Shown piece after piece: positions 26,484-35,252 of a DNA stretch of 64,000 nucleotides; positions within the stretch are counted from its first letter, which is position 1, and each line of letters opens with the position of its first letter. Source of the stretch: PALSA-894 sp963734185 (GTDB lineage: Bacteria > Pseudomonadota > Alphaproteobacteria > Rhizobiales > Xanthobacteraceae); assembly GCA_963734185.1 (NCBI GenBank), contig CAVTGA010000002.1:2356001-2420000 (forward strand), in the 5' to 3' direction. Below the pieces are notes generated by a model, which saw only the letters and a list, made by a program, of their open reading frames with translations, searched no databases and was not told where the DNA came from. The translations under genes were made by a program, and so were the position numbers.

Positions 26484-27573
26484 TCACCGCCTCCGCCACC
26501 CGCTCGCGATCCGCAGGCGTGACCCACCAGCCGACCGGGATGCACAGGTGGGTACGCTCGAAGCTCGTTGCGTTCGGCAGTGGGCGTGCGAACGGCGCGA
26601 ACGCCGAATGAAGGTCGTTGCGCGCGTGCACCTTGGAGGCGCCGATCCCGGCCTCGGTCAGCTTGCGCATCAGCTCGTCGCGGTTTTGCGCGTGGATGGT
26701 GTAAAGCCAGGCGGCCGAGGTGCCGCGCGGGTTTTCCGGCGCGACCGCGATCGGTGTGCCGCGGAAGGCCGCGTCGTAGAAGCGAGCATTGTCGCGGTGG
26801 CGTGCGACAATGCTGGACAAATGCTTCAGGTTCTCGCGCCCGACTGCGGCCGCGACGTTGTTCATGTGGAATTTGTAACCGGCCTCCGCGATATCGAGTT
26901 CGCAGCGCAGGTCGCTTGGCTCGCGCGCCTCGCGGTCGATGCCGTACCAGCGCAACAGCCGCGCGCGCTCGCGGTCGGCCGGGTCGCGGCACACCAGGCA
27001 GCCGCCGTCGACGCTGGTCACGTGCTTGATCGCTTGGAACGAGAACACCACGAAATCGGAGTGGCGTCCGACCGGCAAGCCTTCGTAGGTCGATCCGAAG
27101 GCGTGCGCCGCGTCTTCGATCACCGGGATGCGGCGCCGGCGCCCGATCTCGCTGAGGTGCGCGATGTCGCATGGGTTGCCGCCCCAGTGCACCATCACGA
27201 CGGCGCGCGTGCGCGGCGTGATCAGCGCTTCGATCTGCGCCGGATCGATATTGCCGCTGACCGGATCGACGTCGGCCCAGACGATCCTGGCGCCGCTGCG
27301 CACGATCGGCGTGTTGGTGGCCGAACAGGTGATCGGCGTGGTGATGATCTCGGCGTCGCGCGCGCCGTCGATCGCCAAGTGGTAGGCGAGATGCAGCGCG
27401 GAGGTGCCGGCGTTCACGGTCAGCAGGTTGGACGTGCCGAGGCACTGCCCAAGCTCGCGCTCGAACGCCGCGACCTCCTCGCCCTCGCCGATGTAGCCGG
27501 AATAGAGCACGCGGGTGACGGCGTCCTTGACGCTGTCGGCCATGAACACCTTGAACAGCGGGATCGGCTGCAT
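26467..27573 (-). CDS. DegT/DnrJ/EryC1/StrS-family PLP-dependent sugar aminotransferase
   Basis: A 368-residue aminotransferase. The N-terminal VLYSGYIGEGEEVAAFE and the NAGTSALHLA phosphate-binding loop are typical. VIEDAAHAFG contains the PLP-stacking and Asp positions, and SFQAIKHVTSVDGG carries the Schiff-base lysine. These enzymes aminate keto-sugars bound to dTDP, UDP or GDP for surface glycans. It follows the GNAT gene after four bases on the same strand, which suggests amination followed by N-acetylation of the same sugar nucleotide. Confidence 0.9.
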   Translation of the reverse strand: MQPIPLFKVFMADSVKDAVTRVLYSGYIGEGEEVAAFERELGQCLGTSNLLTVNAGTSALHLAYHLAIDGARDAEIITTPITCSATNTPIVRSGARIVWADVDPVSGNIDPAQIEALITPRTRAVVMVHWGGNPCDIAHLSEIGRRRRIPVIEDAAHAFGSTYEGLPVGRHSDFVVFSFQAIKHVTSVDGGCLVCRDPADRERARLLRWYGIDREAREPSDLRCELDIAEAGYKFHMNNVAAAVGRENLKHLSSIVARHRDNARFYDAAFRGTPIAVAPENPRGTSAAWLYTIHAQNRDELMRKLTEAGIGASKVHARNDLHSAFAPFARPLPNATSFERTHLCIPVGWWVTPADRERVAEAVIRWAK

Positions 27574-27577
27574 GCGG

Positions 27578-28081
27578 CTATCGGAATTCCGCTATCGGCG
27601 CGTCGAAGTCGGACTTCAGCATCGACATCACGATGCTGTCCAGATCATGGCCGTCACGCCGGACCGCCTGCCGCTTCACGTATTCCACGACGAACCCGAG
27701 GCGCCGGTAGAGTCGCCGCGCGGGCGCATTGTGCTCGAGCACCTCGAGCGAGACCTTGCTGATGGCGCAGTCCTCGAACAGGAAGCGCAGGAAGGCGCGA
27801 TAGGCCGCCTGCGCCAGGCCCTTGCCGCGGTAGTCCGCATGCAGATCGCAGCCGATCGAGACGTGCCGGTTCGCGTCTTCCCAGTGCGACGTGCGGAAGT
27901 AGCCGATCGCCGTGCCTTCATACGTGATGATGTAGAAGCGCGGGCGCGCCGCGGCGAACCATGCTTGCGCCTGATCGAGCGTGAATGCGGAGTCGTCGTG
28001 CAGCATCGCGCGGCATTCGTTGCGCACCTCGATCAGGAACGGCAAGTCGTCCTGCTGCATCTCGCGAAATGCGATCACCAT
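27578..28081 (-). CDS. GNAT acetyltransferase, probably N-acetylating an amino-sugar
   Basis: A 167-residue RimJ/PseH-like GNAT. The acetyl-CoA loop is visible as DYRGKGLAQAAY (near residue 100), followed by the LEVLEHNAPARRLYRRLGF helix. The partner aminotransferase gene is four bases downstream. The start at ATG 28081 has only a weak ribosome site; a start at 28126 would overlap the divergent glycosyltransferase start. The substrate (amino-sugar nucleotide) is inferred from context. Confidence 0.8.
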   Translation of the reverse strand: MVIAFREMQQDDLPFLIEVRNECRAMLHDDSAFTLDQAQAWFAAARPRFYIITYEGTAIGYFRTSHWEDANRHVSIGCDLHADYRGKGLAQAAYRAFLRFLFEDCAISKVSLEVLEHNAPARRLYRRLGFVVEYVKRQAVRRDGHDLDSIVMSMLKSDFDAPIAEFR

Positions 28082-28124
28082 GGGTAAAGCTTGCCGCATC
28101 CGCGGGGACGTGTCTAATACTCGC

Positions 28125-29033
28125 ATGGCGAATCCCGATGCGTCGCAGCGACCGCTCATCTCGTTCGTGGTTGCCTCGTACAATTACGAGCGCTACATTG
28201 GGATAGCGCTGGGCAGCATCCTCGCCCAGACGGTGAGCGACTTCGAGATCGTCGTGGTCGACGACGCTTCGACCGACGGCTCGCGCGACGTCGTGCGCGC
28301 GTTCGCCGATCCGCGCATCACGCTGCACGTCAACGAGAGGAACATCGGCCAGGTCGCGACCTACAACAAGGGCGTCAGCCTCGCGCGTGGCGAGTACCTC
28401 TGCTACCTCGACGCCGATGACTGGATCGAGCCGCGCAAGAGCGAAGCGCAGCTCGGATTTTTCCGCCAGAATCCGAATGTCGAGATCGTCAGCACCTATG
28501 TCCGCTTCTTCGACACCGAAGGAAAACGCCACCCCTGGGCCGACGAGTACGAGGCGTTCTTCAACCGACCGTACGATTTCAACGCCGTCGAGGAATGGAT
28601 CGGCGCATGCAAGATCCACGCGTGCTCGATGATGCTGCCGCGCGCGGTGCATACGCGCGTGGGTCCGCGCGACACCACCATGGCGGTCGCCTCGGATTTC
28701 GAGTTCTGGACCCGCGCGCACGCGCTCGGCTGCCGCTTCGGCATGATGCATGAGCCGCTGCTGTCCTACCGCCTGCACGAGGACTCGGTGAGCCGGCGCG
28801 ACCAGCTCATGACATTCCTGGAGACCTCATATGTGCTGCACAAGAACGTGCTGCCGGCGATCAATGCGCGGCAGGCGCGCCACCTGATCCCCAAAGCGGT
28901 CGACTGGCTGCTCACGCACCCGCAATACGGCGTGCTCGACGAAAGCCAGCGCGCGCGCCTGATGGCGCTGCAGATGGGGGCGCAGCTCTATGTCGATTGC
29001 GCCGCGTACAAGCGGGCGTGTTTGGAGGGGTAG
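28125..29033 (+). CDS. Glycosyltransferase family 2
   Basis: A 302-residue GT-A enzyme. FVVASYNYERYI opens the fold, VVVDDASTDGS holds the nucleotide-binding Asp, and LDADDW is the DXD metal site. The C-terminal part has the SDFEFWTRA segment with a catalytic-type acidic residue and a helical tail. It likely transfers a sugar to a surface glycan. It is divergent from the GNAT/aminotransferase pair, with 43 bases between starts. Confidence 0.88.
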   Translation: MANPDASQRPLISFVVASYNYERYIGIALGSILAQTVSDFEIVVVDDASTDGSRDVVRAFADPRITLHVNERNIGQVATYNKGVSLARGEYLCYLDADDWIEPRKSEAQLGFFRQNPNVEIVSTYVRFFDTEGKRHPWADEYEAFFNRPYDFNAVEEWIGACKIHACSMMLPRAVHTRVGPRDTTMAVASDFEFWTRAHALGCRFGMMHEPLLSYRLHEDSVSRRDQLMTFLETSYVLHKNVLPAINARQARHLIPKAVDWLLTHPQYGVLDESQRARLMALQMGAQLYVDCAAYKRACLEG

Positions 29034-29050
29034 GTGGGCAGCTGTTCGGA

Positions 29051-29240
29051 ATCGGCCAAACGATGGGCCAAGGGCGTATGTGAGTTTCGCCAAACACCAG
29101 GTATATCAACCCCTTAGCCCTGCCCGAGGATCGGCCCAAAGGTCGGCCAGCACATCGGCCAAAAGATCGGCCAAATTGGCTGCATTCACAATATTTTTGC
29201 TGTATGCTCAGTATGTTAGAGATACATAAGATCGGCCAAA
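29051..29240 (+). repeat. Array of ATCGGCCAAA direct repeats upstream of fic
   Basis: Four exact copies of ATCGGCCAAA lie at 29051, 29154, 29166 and 29231 (the last ends directly at the fic start codon). Degenerate copies lie at 29061 (GATGGGCCAA), 29130 (ATCGGCCCAAA) and 29142 (GTCGGCCAG). All are in the same orientation. The region is otherwise non-coding and AT-rich around 29185-29230. It looks like an operator or iteron array rather than a structural repeat. Confidence 0.75.
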
Positions 29241-30437
29241 ATGCCTACCATCGAGACCCCGCAGCGCATAGAGCCCGCCCGGCTCGACGACATCTCGGAA
29301 GCAATCGGCGACGTTCTTGCCGAACTGTCGGCTGCCGCGGCGACGCTTGGCGCAGGGCTGCATCCGCGCACCGCCGCCAACCTTGCCAGCCTCGTTCGCC
29401 TGATGAACACCTACTACAGCAACTTCATCGAGGGACATAACACGCGCCCGCGAGAGATCGCGGCCGCGCTCGACGGCAAGTTCGCGCAGGACGACGAGCG
29501 CCGCAACCTTCAGCTCGAAGCGCGCGCGCATGTACGGGTGCAGGCCGAGATCGATCGCATGACTGGCGCATCCACGTTGCCGGAGCCGGCCTCGGTCGAC
29601 TTCATCCGGTGGCTTCATCGCGAATTCTATTGCGACGCGCCCGAGGAGATGCTGCGCATCAAGCGCCACGACGCCGAGTTCCTGATGACGCCGGGTGCGT
29701 GGCGCTCCGAACCCGTACATGATGTCGCTGTCGGACGACATCTCCCGCCCTCCAGCGGCCGCGTCGGCGATTTCATGGTCTATTTCGCCGAGCGCTATCG
29801 CTTCGACCCGCTAAAGAAGGCAGGGCGGATTCTCGCCATCCCCGCCGCGCATCACCGGCTCAACTACATCCATCCGTTCCCGGACGGGAACGGCCGCGTC
29901 AGCCGTCTGATGAGCCATGCCATGGCGCATCTCGCGGGCATCGGCGCGCACGGGCTATGGTCGATCTCGCGCGGCCTCGCGCGCGGGCTGGAGCGGCCGA
30001 GCGAATACAAGGCCATGATGGATCTGGCCGACACGCCGCGGCAGAGCGATCTCGACGGGCGCGGCAATCTCTCACAGAAGGCGCTCGCTGATTTCACGCT
30101 CTGGTTCCTGAAGGTGTGTCTCGATCAGGTGAAGTTCATGACGAGCCTGTTCGAGCTCGGCAGCCTTGGGCCGCGTCTGCGCGCCTATGTCGAGCGCCAT
30201 AAGCAGCTCAAATCGGAAGCCGCCCGCCTCCTGGAAGAAGCTCTGGTGCGCGGCGAATTCGATCGCGGCGACATCGCGCGCATCACCGGCATGCCGGACC
30301 GCTCGGCGCGGCGCGTGCTCGCTGACGTTCTGGACGCGGGATTGCTCGGATCGGAAACGTCCAAAGGTGCGGTGAGCCTGCGCTTTCCGATCGATGCGCT
30401 CGACGTGCTGTTCCCGCGCCTGTTCCCTGAAACTTGA
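29241..30437 (+). CDS. Fic-family AMP-transferase-type protein with C-terminal HTH
   Basis: A 398-residue class II Fic protein. The inhibitory helix SNFIEG lies near residue 60, with its autoinhibitory Glu. The active-site motif HPFPDGNGR is near residue 212, followed by the usual helical bundle. The C-terminal 70 residues form a winged-helix-like domain (DIARITGMPDRSARRVLADV) that could bind DNA. Fic enzymes transfer AMP or other groups to protein hydroxyls. The repeat array directly upstream, reaching to the start codon, may be its own binding site, giving autoregulation. Confidence 0.85.
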   Translation: MPTIETPQRIEPARLDDISEAIGDVLAELSAAAATLGAGLHPRTAANLASLVRLMNTYYSNFIEGHNTRPREIAAALDGKFAQDDERRNLQLEARAHVRVQAEIDRMTGASTLPEPASVDFIRWLHREFYCDAPEEMLRIKRHDAEFLMTPGAWRSEPVHDVAVGRHLPPSSGRVGDFMVYFAERYRFDPLKKAGRILAIPAAHHRLNYIHPFPDGNGRVSRLMSHAMAHLAGIGAHGLWSISRGLARGLERPSEYKAMMDLADTPRQSDLDGRGNLSQKALADFTLWFLKVCLDQVKFMTSLFELGSLGPRLRAYVERHKQLKSEAARLLEEALVRGEFDRGDIARITGMPDRSARRVLADVLDAGLLGSETSKGAVSLRFPIDALDVLFPRLFPET

Positions 30438-30469
30438 CTTTCGTGGCCGCCGCACCAGCGGGCCCCCGG

Positions 30470-31378
30470 CTACGCGCCGAGCGCCCGCGTGGTATCGTCG
30501 AACAGCTCGTCGACCTTGAAGCGGCGCGGGATGACCTGCTGCTCGAACGCGTACTGGATGGCGAGCGCGAGCGCCTTGCGCATCGCCTCGACCCCGAACG
30601 GCAGGAAGTCGAGGCCATCCGGCGCGGGCGGTGCCGCCCGCTTGCTGGCAAGCAGCAGCGCAAAGATCTCCCGCACCACGTCGGGCCGCCGCTCCGCCAG
30701 CGCCGCGTCGACCGCGAACAGATGATTGATCGGCACGGTGCCGTGCTTTCGGGCCCAGGCGAGCGCGGCTTCGCGCGGGTTCTCGATCAGATGGCGTACG
30801 CGCGGCTCGCCCGGCATATCGTTACCGAGGATCGCGGCGTCGAGCTCGCCGTCGAGCAGCATCGCCTCGACCTTCTTGGCGCCGGGCGGCGTCCGCTCGA
30901 TGCCCGGAGGCTCGCGATACTCGGCAAGATGGCCGTCGTCGTTGCACACCCAGGTGACGCGGGAAAGATCAACGCCGTACTCGTGCTGCAGGATGCCGCG
31001 CACCCACACGCCGGTGGTCTGCGTGTAGGAGCGGATGCCGACGCGGCGGCCTTCCAGATCCTTCGGCTTGATTGCGCCGCGCGTCGTGGCAGTGAGGATG
31101 CACTGGTGCTGGAAGCGGCCCATCACCACGGCGGGCAGCAGCACCAGCGGCTTGCCGTAGGCCTTGGCCTGCAGGAACGTCACGATCGCGAGCTCGCCGG
31201 CCTCGAACCTGCGTTCGCGCACCATGGCCTTGAAGCCTTCGTGCGCCTGCTTCGGTCCCGCGAAGTCGAAGCGCACCAGGTCGGAATGGACTTTGCCCGC
31301 CTTGAGCGCGCGGGTCGCCGGATAATCGGCGAGGTTGGTCCGCAGCGTGACCGGGCCGGCGCTGGGAAATTCCGCCAT
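30470..31378 (-). CDS. 4,5-dihydroxyphthalate decarboxylase-like protein (type 2 periplasmic-binding fold)
   Basis: A 302-residue protein of the Pht5-like family, which has the fold of solute-binding proteins but no signal peptide here. Features are the opening LRTNLADYPATRALKAGKV, the RFQHQCI segment, the GRRVGIRSYTQTTGVWVRGIL core and the ending DDTTRALGA. Some relatives decarboxylate 4,5-dihydroxyphthalate to protocatechuate, others are called ABC binding proteins; the reaction is therefore tentative. It follows an HpcH/HpaI-type aldolase gene after two bases and lies opposite a LigJ-like hydratase, in agreement with aromatic acid breakdown. A fragment of a paralogue remains at 25267. Confidence 0.7.
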   Translation of the reverse strand: MAEFPSAGPVTLRTNLADYPATRALKAGKVHSDLVRFDFAGPKQAHEGFKAMVRERRFEAGELAIVTFLQAKAYGKPLVLLPAVVMGRFQHQCILTATTRGAIKPKDLEGRRVGIRSYTQTTGVWVRGILQHEYGVDLSRVTWVCNDDGHLAEYREPPGIERTPPGAKKVEAMLLDGELDAAILGNDMPGEPRVRHLIENPREAALAWARKHGTVPINHLFAVDAALAERRPDVVREIFALLLASKRAAPPAPDGLDFLPFGVEAMRKALALAIQYAFEQQVIPRRFKVDELFDDTTRALGA

Positions 31379-31380
31379 GG

Positions 31381-32244
31381 CTACTTCAATCCCGCGATCT
31401 GCCGTGCCTTGTCGAGGTGGCCGTAGCCGCGCGTCGGCGCGCACATCAGGAAGCGGTAGCCTTCCTTGATGATGCGCTCGGCATTGCCGGCTTCCACATG
31501 CGGGTGCCCGACCACGACGTCGTGCTTACGGCAGGTTTCGACCACGCGCGCCATCTGCTTGAGCAGTTCCGGATGCTCGTATTGGCGCGGGATGCCGAGC
31601 TCCTGGCCGAGGTCGCCTTCGCCGATCAGGATCGCGCCGATCCCCTTCACCTCGGTCAGCATCGCCTCGAGATTGTCGACGCCGCGCATGTCTTCGATCT
31701 GCAGCACGACGAGGATCTCGCCGCCCGGATCGAGCGGCCAGACGTCGGCCTTGCCGTAGTACTCCTGCTGCGTCAGGCCCCAGTAGCGCACCGCGCCGGT
31801 CGGGCCGTCGCCGCGGATGCCGGCCGGCTGGTAGCGCGGCGCGGTTTTCAGCCGCGGATAGCGGCAGGCCGCGACTGCATTGTAGGCCTCCTCGACCGTG
31901 CTGATGTGCGGCCAGACGATGCCGTAGCAGCCGAGATCGAGCGCCTGCTTGGCGTGCCACTGCGCCTTCTCGACGCCGTTGACCGGCACGCGCACCAGCG
32001 GCGTGACGGCGGGCGCCAGCGATCCGCTCTGCGCGATCTGCCGCCGGTTGAGCAGGTACTGCAAGGAGTCGCGCAGCGCACGCGCATCCCAGGGATTGTG
32101 CTCCATCTCGAACACGACGCCGTCGTATTTCGAGGTCGCGAACGCGAACGCGGAATCGATCTCGGCCGGGGAGAATGCCGTGAATGCCGGCCTGCCCTGC
32201 TCGAGCGCGCGGATGATGCCGTTCAGGCGCGGAATGTCGGCCAT
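31381..32244 (-). CDS. HpcH/HpaI aldolase-family protein
   Basis: A 287-residue TIM-barrel class II aldolase. FEMEHNPWD, LVRVPVNG (with the catalytic Arg) and QIEDMRG (metal-binding Glu) mark the active site, and the C-terminal GEGDLGQELG follows. The family splits or forms pyruvate- or oxaloacetate-derived hydroxy-acids. ATG 32244 has GGGGAG upstream. It is the first gene of a two-gene unit with the decarboxylase-like protein. A role at the last, aldolytic step of a meta-cleavage pathway is possible but not proved. Confidence 0.85.
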   Translation of the reverse strand: MADIPRLNGIIRALEQGRPAFTAFSPAEIDSAFAFATSKYDGVVFEMEHNPWDARALRDSLQYLLNRRQIAQSGSLAPAVTPLVRVPVNGVEKAQWHAKQALDLGCYGIVWPHISTVEEAYNAVAACRYPRLKTAPRYQPAGIRGDGPTGAVRYWGLTQQEYYGKADVWPLDPGGEILVVLQIEDMRGVDNLEAMLTEVKGIGAILIGEGDLGQELGIPRQYEHPELLKQMARVVETCRKHDVVVGHPHVEAGNAERIIKEGYRFLMCAPTRGYGHLDKARQIAGLK

Positions 32245-32257
32245 TCGTCTCCCCATA

Positions 32258-32299
32258 GCGTTTTCCGGCAAAGTGGATACCACTCGCCGTAGAAAACGC
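32258..32299. repeat. Dispersed intergenic palindrome, family D
   Basis: GCGTTTTC (32258) and GAAAACGC (to 32299) form the ends of a palindrome with AAGTGGATACC within, a pattern widespread in Bradyrhizobiaceae. It lies in the gap between the divergent aldolase and hydratase genes and may overlap their promoters. Confidence 0.7.
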
Positions 32300-32387
32300 G
32301 TCAAAACCATGAATCCAGTTGCAAATTACGCTAAGGATCGTAGCAGAACGACACGCGGCCTCAACACACGTCAGCGACGGAACACTC

Positions 32388-33416
32388 ATGATCATCGACT
32401 GCCACGGCCATTACACCACCGAGCCGAAGGACCTGCATCGCTTCCGCAAGGAGCAGACCGCCGCAGCGAACGCCAAGGACAAGGCCACGATGCCGTCGCG
32501 CGCCTTGCTGAAAATGTCCGACGACGAGATCCGCGAGAGCATCGAGGCCAACCAGCTCAAGCTGCAGCGCGAGCGCGGCACCGACCTCACGATCTTCTCG
32601 CCGCGCGCCTCCGGCATGGGCCATCACGTCGGCGACGAGAGCGTCTCGACCGAGTGGTCGCAGATCTGCAACGATCTGATCGCGCGCGTGGTCTCGCTCT
32701 ACCCGAAGAACTTCATCGGCGTGTGCCAGCTGCCCCAGTCGCCCGGCGTGCCGCCGAAGCACTCAATCGCGGAGCTCGAACGCTGCGTGCAGATGGGCTT
32801 CGTCGGCTGCAACCTCAATCCCGACCCGTCCGGCGGCTACTTCAATGCGCCGCCGCTCACCGACAAGTGGTGGTACCCATTGCTCGAGAAGATGGTCGAG
32901 CTCGACGTGCCGGCGATGATCCACGTCTCGGGCTGCTGCAATCCGGCGCAGCACACCACCGGCTCCTATTATCTCAACGCCGACACCATGGCGTTCATGC
33001 AGCTGATCCTGTCCGACCTGTTCAAGGACTTCCCGACCTTGAAGCTGATCATCCCGCACGGCGGCGGCGCGGTGCCGTTCCACTGGGGCCGCTTCCGCGG
33101 GCTCGCGCTCAACAACGGCAGGCCCGAGCTCGATCAAATCATGGGCAGCAACATCTTCTTCGACACCTGCGTGTATCACCAGCCGGGTATCGACCTGCTG
33201 ACCCAGGTGGTGCCGGTCGACAACATCCTGTTCGCCTCCGAGATGGTCGGCGCCGTGAAAGGCAACGACCCGCGCACCGGCTTCGGCTTCGACGACACCA
33301 AGCGCTATGTCGAGGGCACGAGCCTCTCTGCCGCCGACAAGGCCAAGATCTTCGCCGACAATGCGTTCAGGGTCTATCCGCGACTCAAAGGGCAGATGGA
33401 GAAGCAGAGGGGGTAG
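32388..33416 (+). CDS. ligJ: Amidohydrolase-fold 4-oxalomesaconate hydratase-like enzyme (LigJ)
   Basis: A 342-residue ACMSD-type amidohydrolase. The N-terminal MIIDCHGHYTTEPKDLHRF matches LigJ, with two metal-ligand histidines in HGH. Further ligands are expected in HVSGC (near residue 180) and IPHGGG (near 225). The catalytic Glu region is FASEM. LigJ hydrates 4-oxalomesaconate in the protocatechuate 4,5-cleavage pathway. The dioxygenase and other Lig enzymes are not next to it, so other gamma-resorcylate-type hydrolases remain possible. Confidence 0.75.
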   Translation: MIIDCHGHYTTEPKDLHRFRKEQTAAANAKDKATMPSRALLKMSDDEIRESIEANQLKLQRERGTDLTIFSPRASGMGHHVGDESVSTEWSQICNDLIARVVSLYPKNFIGVCQLPQSPGVPPKHSIAELERCVQMGFVGCNLNPDPSGGYFNAPPLTDKWWYPLLEKMVELDVPAMIHVSGCCNPAQHTTGSYYLNADTMAFMQLILSDLFKDFPTLKLIIPHGGGAVPFHWGRFRGLALNNGRPELDQIMGSNIFFDTCVYHQPGIDLLTQVVPVDNILFASEMVGAVKGNDPRTGFGFDDTKRYVEGTSLSAADKAKIFADNAFRVYPRLKGQMEKQRG

Positions 33417-33495
33417 CCTTCGTAGATCCTATGGGGCAGCAGGTGGTCAGGAGGTAGGTTGAGATTGCAACCACCAACCCACCTGAGGACCAACG

Positions 33496-34650
33496 ATGAA
33501 AACCGATCGCCCTGACGCACCTGCCGGCATTGAGTATGCCACGGTCCACGTTGTTTTCGAACTGAGCAAATCGAAGTGGCTTCTTGGGGTGCTACAGCCC
33601 GGGGCCGCGAAGGAGAGCCGTTACCAGATCGAAGGCGGCGACGTGAAGGCGCTGTCAGGAGTTCTGGCGCGGGCACGCGCGAAGGCGGAGGAGTTGGGTA
33701 AGCCGGCGCGTATTCTGTCCTGCTATGAGGCGGGGCTTGATGGTCACTGGCTGCATCGCTGGCTGAGCCAGAACGGCGTGACCAATTACGAGGTCGACGC
33801 GTCGAGCATCGAGGTGAGCCGCCGGGCGCGGCGGGCCAAGACCGACCGGATCGATTTGGCGCAGCTGATGCGGACTTTCCTGGCCTACTTGCGCGGCGAG
33901 CCGCGGGTCTGCAGCATGGTTCGGGTTCCCACGCCCGAGGATGAGGATCGCAAGCGGCGCACGCGCGAGCGCGAGCGGCTGCTCACGGAGCGCACGGCTC
34001 ACACCAACCGGATCAAGGGGTTGCTGCACGGTCAAGGGATCCGCGATGCGACGCCGTTGAAGCCGGGCTTCCTGGGAGGTCTCGACCAGGTCCGCAGCGG
34101 CGACGGGCGCCCTCTGTCACCCCATTTGAAAGACGAGGTGCGCCGCGAGCATGAGCGGCTGATCCTTGTGCACAAGCAGATCAAGGCGCTGGAGGCACAA
34201 AATCTCGCTGCGCATCGCGCACCGGCAAAAGGCTCAACGGAGGAGAAGGTGGTTCAGCTCGCTCAACTCAGGGGCATCGGAGCTGTCATCGCCCAGCCTC
34301 TCGTCAACGAGGCGTTCTATCGTGACTTCAAGAACCGACGCCAGGTCGGCAGCTGCTTTGGCTTGACCGACACGCCCTACAACAGCGGTAGCAGCAGGCG
34401 CCAGCAGGGCATCAGCAAGGCCGGCAACCATCGCGCCCGAAAGGCCGCGCTCGAGCTCGCCTGGCTGTGGGTGAAGCATCAGCCGGACAGCGCGCTGAGC
34501 CACTGGTTCCGCACGCGGGTCGGCGACGCCAAGGGGCGCATCCGCAAGATCGCGATCGTGGCGCTGGCGCGCAAGCTGATGGTGGCGCTCTGGCGCTATC
34601 TGGAAACCGGCCTGATCCCGACCGGCGCCGTGATGCGCCCGAGCCTCTAA
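33496..34650 (+). CDS. IS110-family DEDD transposase
   Basis: A 384-residue recombinase. The N-terminal RuvC-like DEDD domain has FELSKSKWLLGVL (Glu where many members have Asp), CYEAGLDG and KTDRIDLAQ. The C-terminal Tnp domain has QLRGIGAVIAQ and the serine-containing RRQQGISKAGNHRARKA that acts in strand exchange. Length and motifs are complete, so it may be active. Members of this family use a bridge RNA from the element's own non-coding end to pick target and donor. Confidence 0.92.
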   Translation: MKTDRPDAPAGIEYATVHVVFELSKSKWLLGVLQPGAAKESRYQIEGGDVKALSGVLARARAKAEELGKPARILSCYEAGLDGHWLHRWLSQNGVTNYEVDASSIEVSRRARRAKTDRIDLAQLMRTFLAYLRGEPRVCSMVRVPTPEDEDRKRRTRERERLLTERTAHTNRIKGLLHGQGIRDATPLKPGFLGGLDQVRSGDGRPLSPHLKDEVRREHERLILVHKQIKALEAQNLAAHRAPAKGSTEEKVVQLAQLRGIGAVIAQPLVNEAFYRDFKNRRQVGSCFGLTDTPYNSGSSRRQQGISKAGNHRARKAALELAWLWVKHQPDSALSHWFRTRVGDAKGRIRKIAIVALARKLMVALWRYLETGLIPTGAVMRPSL

Positions 34651-35123
34651 CAAGAACGCCGGCGCGCCAATGACCGCCGACGTGACCCAGGACAGACGCG
34701 TGACCGAACCCGGGCTTGGGTCTTCGGATTCCGTTCTCGTAGATGGGTCCCGTCTCTTCTGGGCCTTCCCTTCACCGATGAATGAAAGATCAGGGTACGG
34801 ATCATCGCGTCCGACCGGATACGAGTTGATGCGGTCTTTGCCGCATACAGCCTCACGGCCCAGTCCAGGTTCTCACGTCATGCTGCTCATCGCGCGCCAA
34901 TTACGTCCCCGACCACGAGCATTGCGCCGGCCTCGCCGCCGTCAAGGCCGCTTCGCGCCGCCTCCGGCGGTGGCCTGCGGCCAGCCTTGACCGCGGCTGC
35001 AGCCGGCGCAGCGGGGCCAACCGTCGGGACGAAGGAACAACCACGAGCGCTGCGCGCTCGAAGTCAACGACAGGCTAGAAACATGCCCTGATCAATCTCG
35101 CCTCTTGACAACCAAGACCCCAT
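34651..35123 (+). other. Right non-coding end of the insertion sequence; candidate bridge-RNA region
   Basis: 473 bases without a convincing gene follow the transposase. In IS1111-group elements the bridge RNA is transcribed from this side, so the interval is the place to look for it. I see several GC-rich complementary stretches (for example GCGGCCAGCC and GGCTGCAGCCGG around 34978-35008), but cannot fold it here. Confidence 0.35.
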
Positions 35124-35243
35124 ACGAGCCCGGATGAGCCTCAAGCGCGTTTACGCGCGTCTTCGACGCGCTATGGCGATATCCGGGGCGGCCTCACCCG
35201 TGGCTCCGAAGGCCCCGCATTTCGCTTCGCTCATGCGGGCTAC
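35124..35243. repeat. Dispersed intergenic repeat, family A, copy 2
   Basis: This copy carries the inverse of the core of copy 1 (GCGCGTCTTCGACGCGC, 35153-35169) and ends GCGGGCTAC. It starts directly at the end of the insertion sequence, so the element may have targeted or split it. Confidence 0.75.
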
Positions 35244-35252
35244 GCACTACGC

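Larger units (their letters stand above)
33431..35123 (+). mobile_element. IS110/IS1111-type insertion sequence
   Basis: The transposase gene is flanked by imperfect inverted ends. The left end starts ATGGGG at 33431 and the right end, read in reverse, also starts ATGGGG at 35123, followed on both sides by TGGTCAGGA/TTGTCAAGA-like sequence. The left non-coding part is short (65 bases, with an internal hairpin GGTTG/CAACC) and the right is long (473 bases), as in the IS1111 group. The right end abuts a family A repeat, so it probably inserted there. No target duplication is expected in this family. Confidence 0.75.

Noticed and set aside
29051..29240. CRISPR array
   Set aside because: Repeats are only ten bases with irregular spacing and no cas genes; better explained as protein-binding sites.
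34670..34990. 106-codon frame after the transposase
   Set aside because: Lies in the non-coding right end of the insertion sequence and has no homologue I recognise; composition is random-like.
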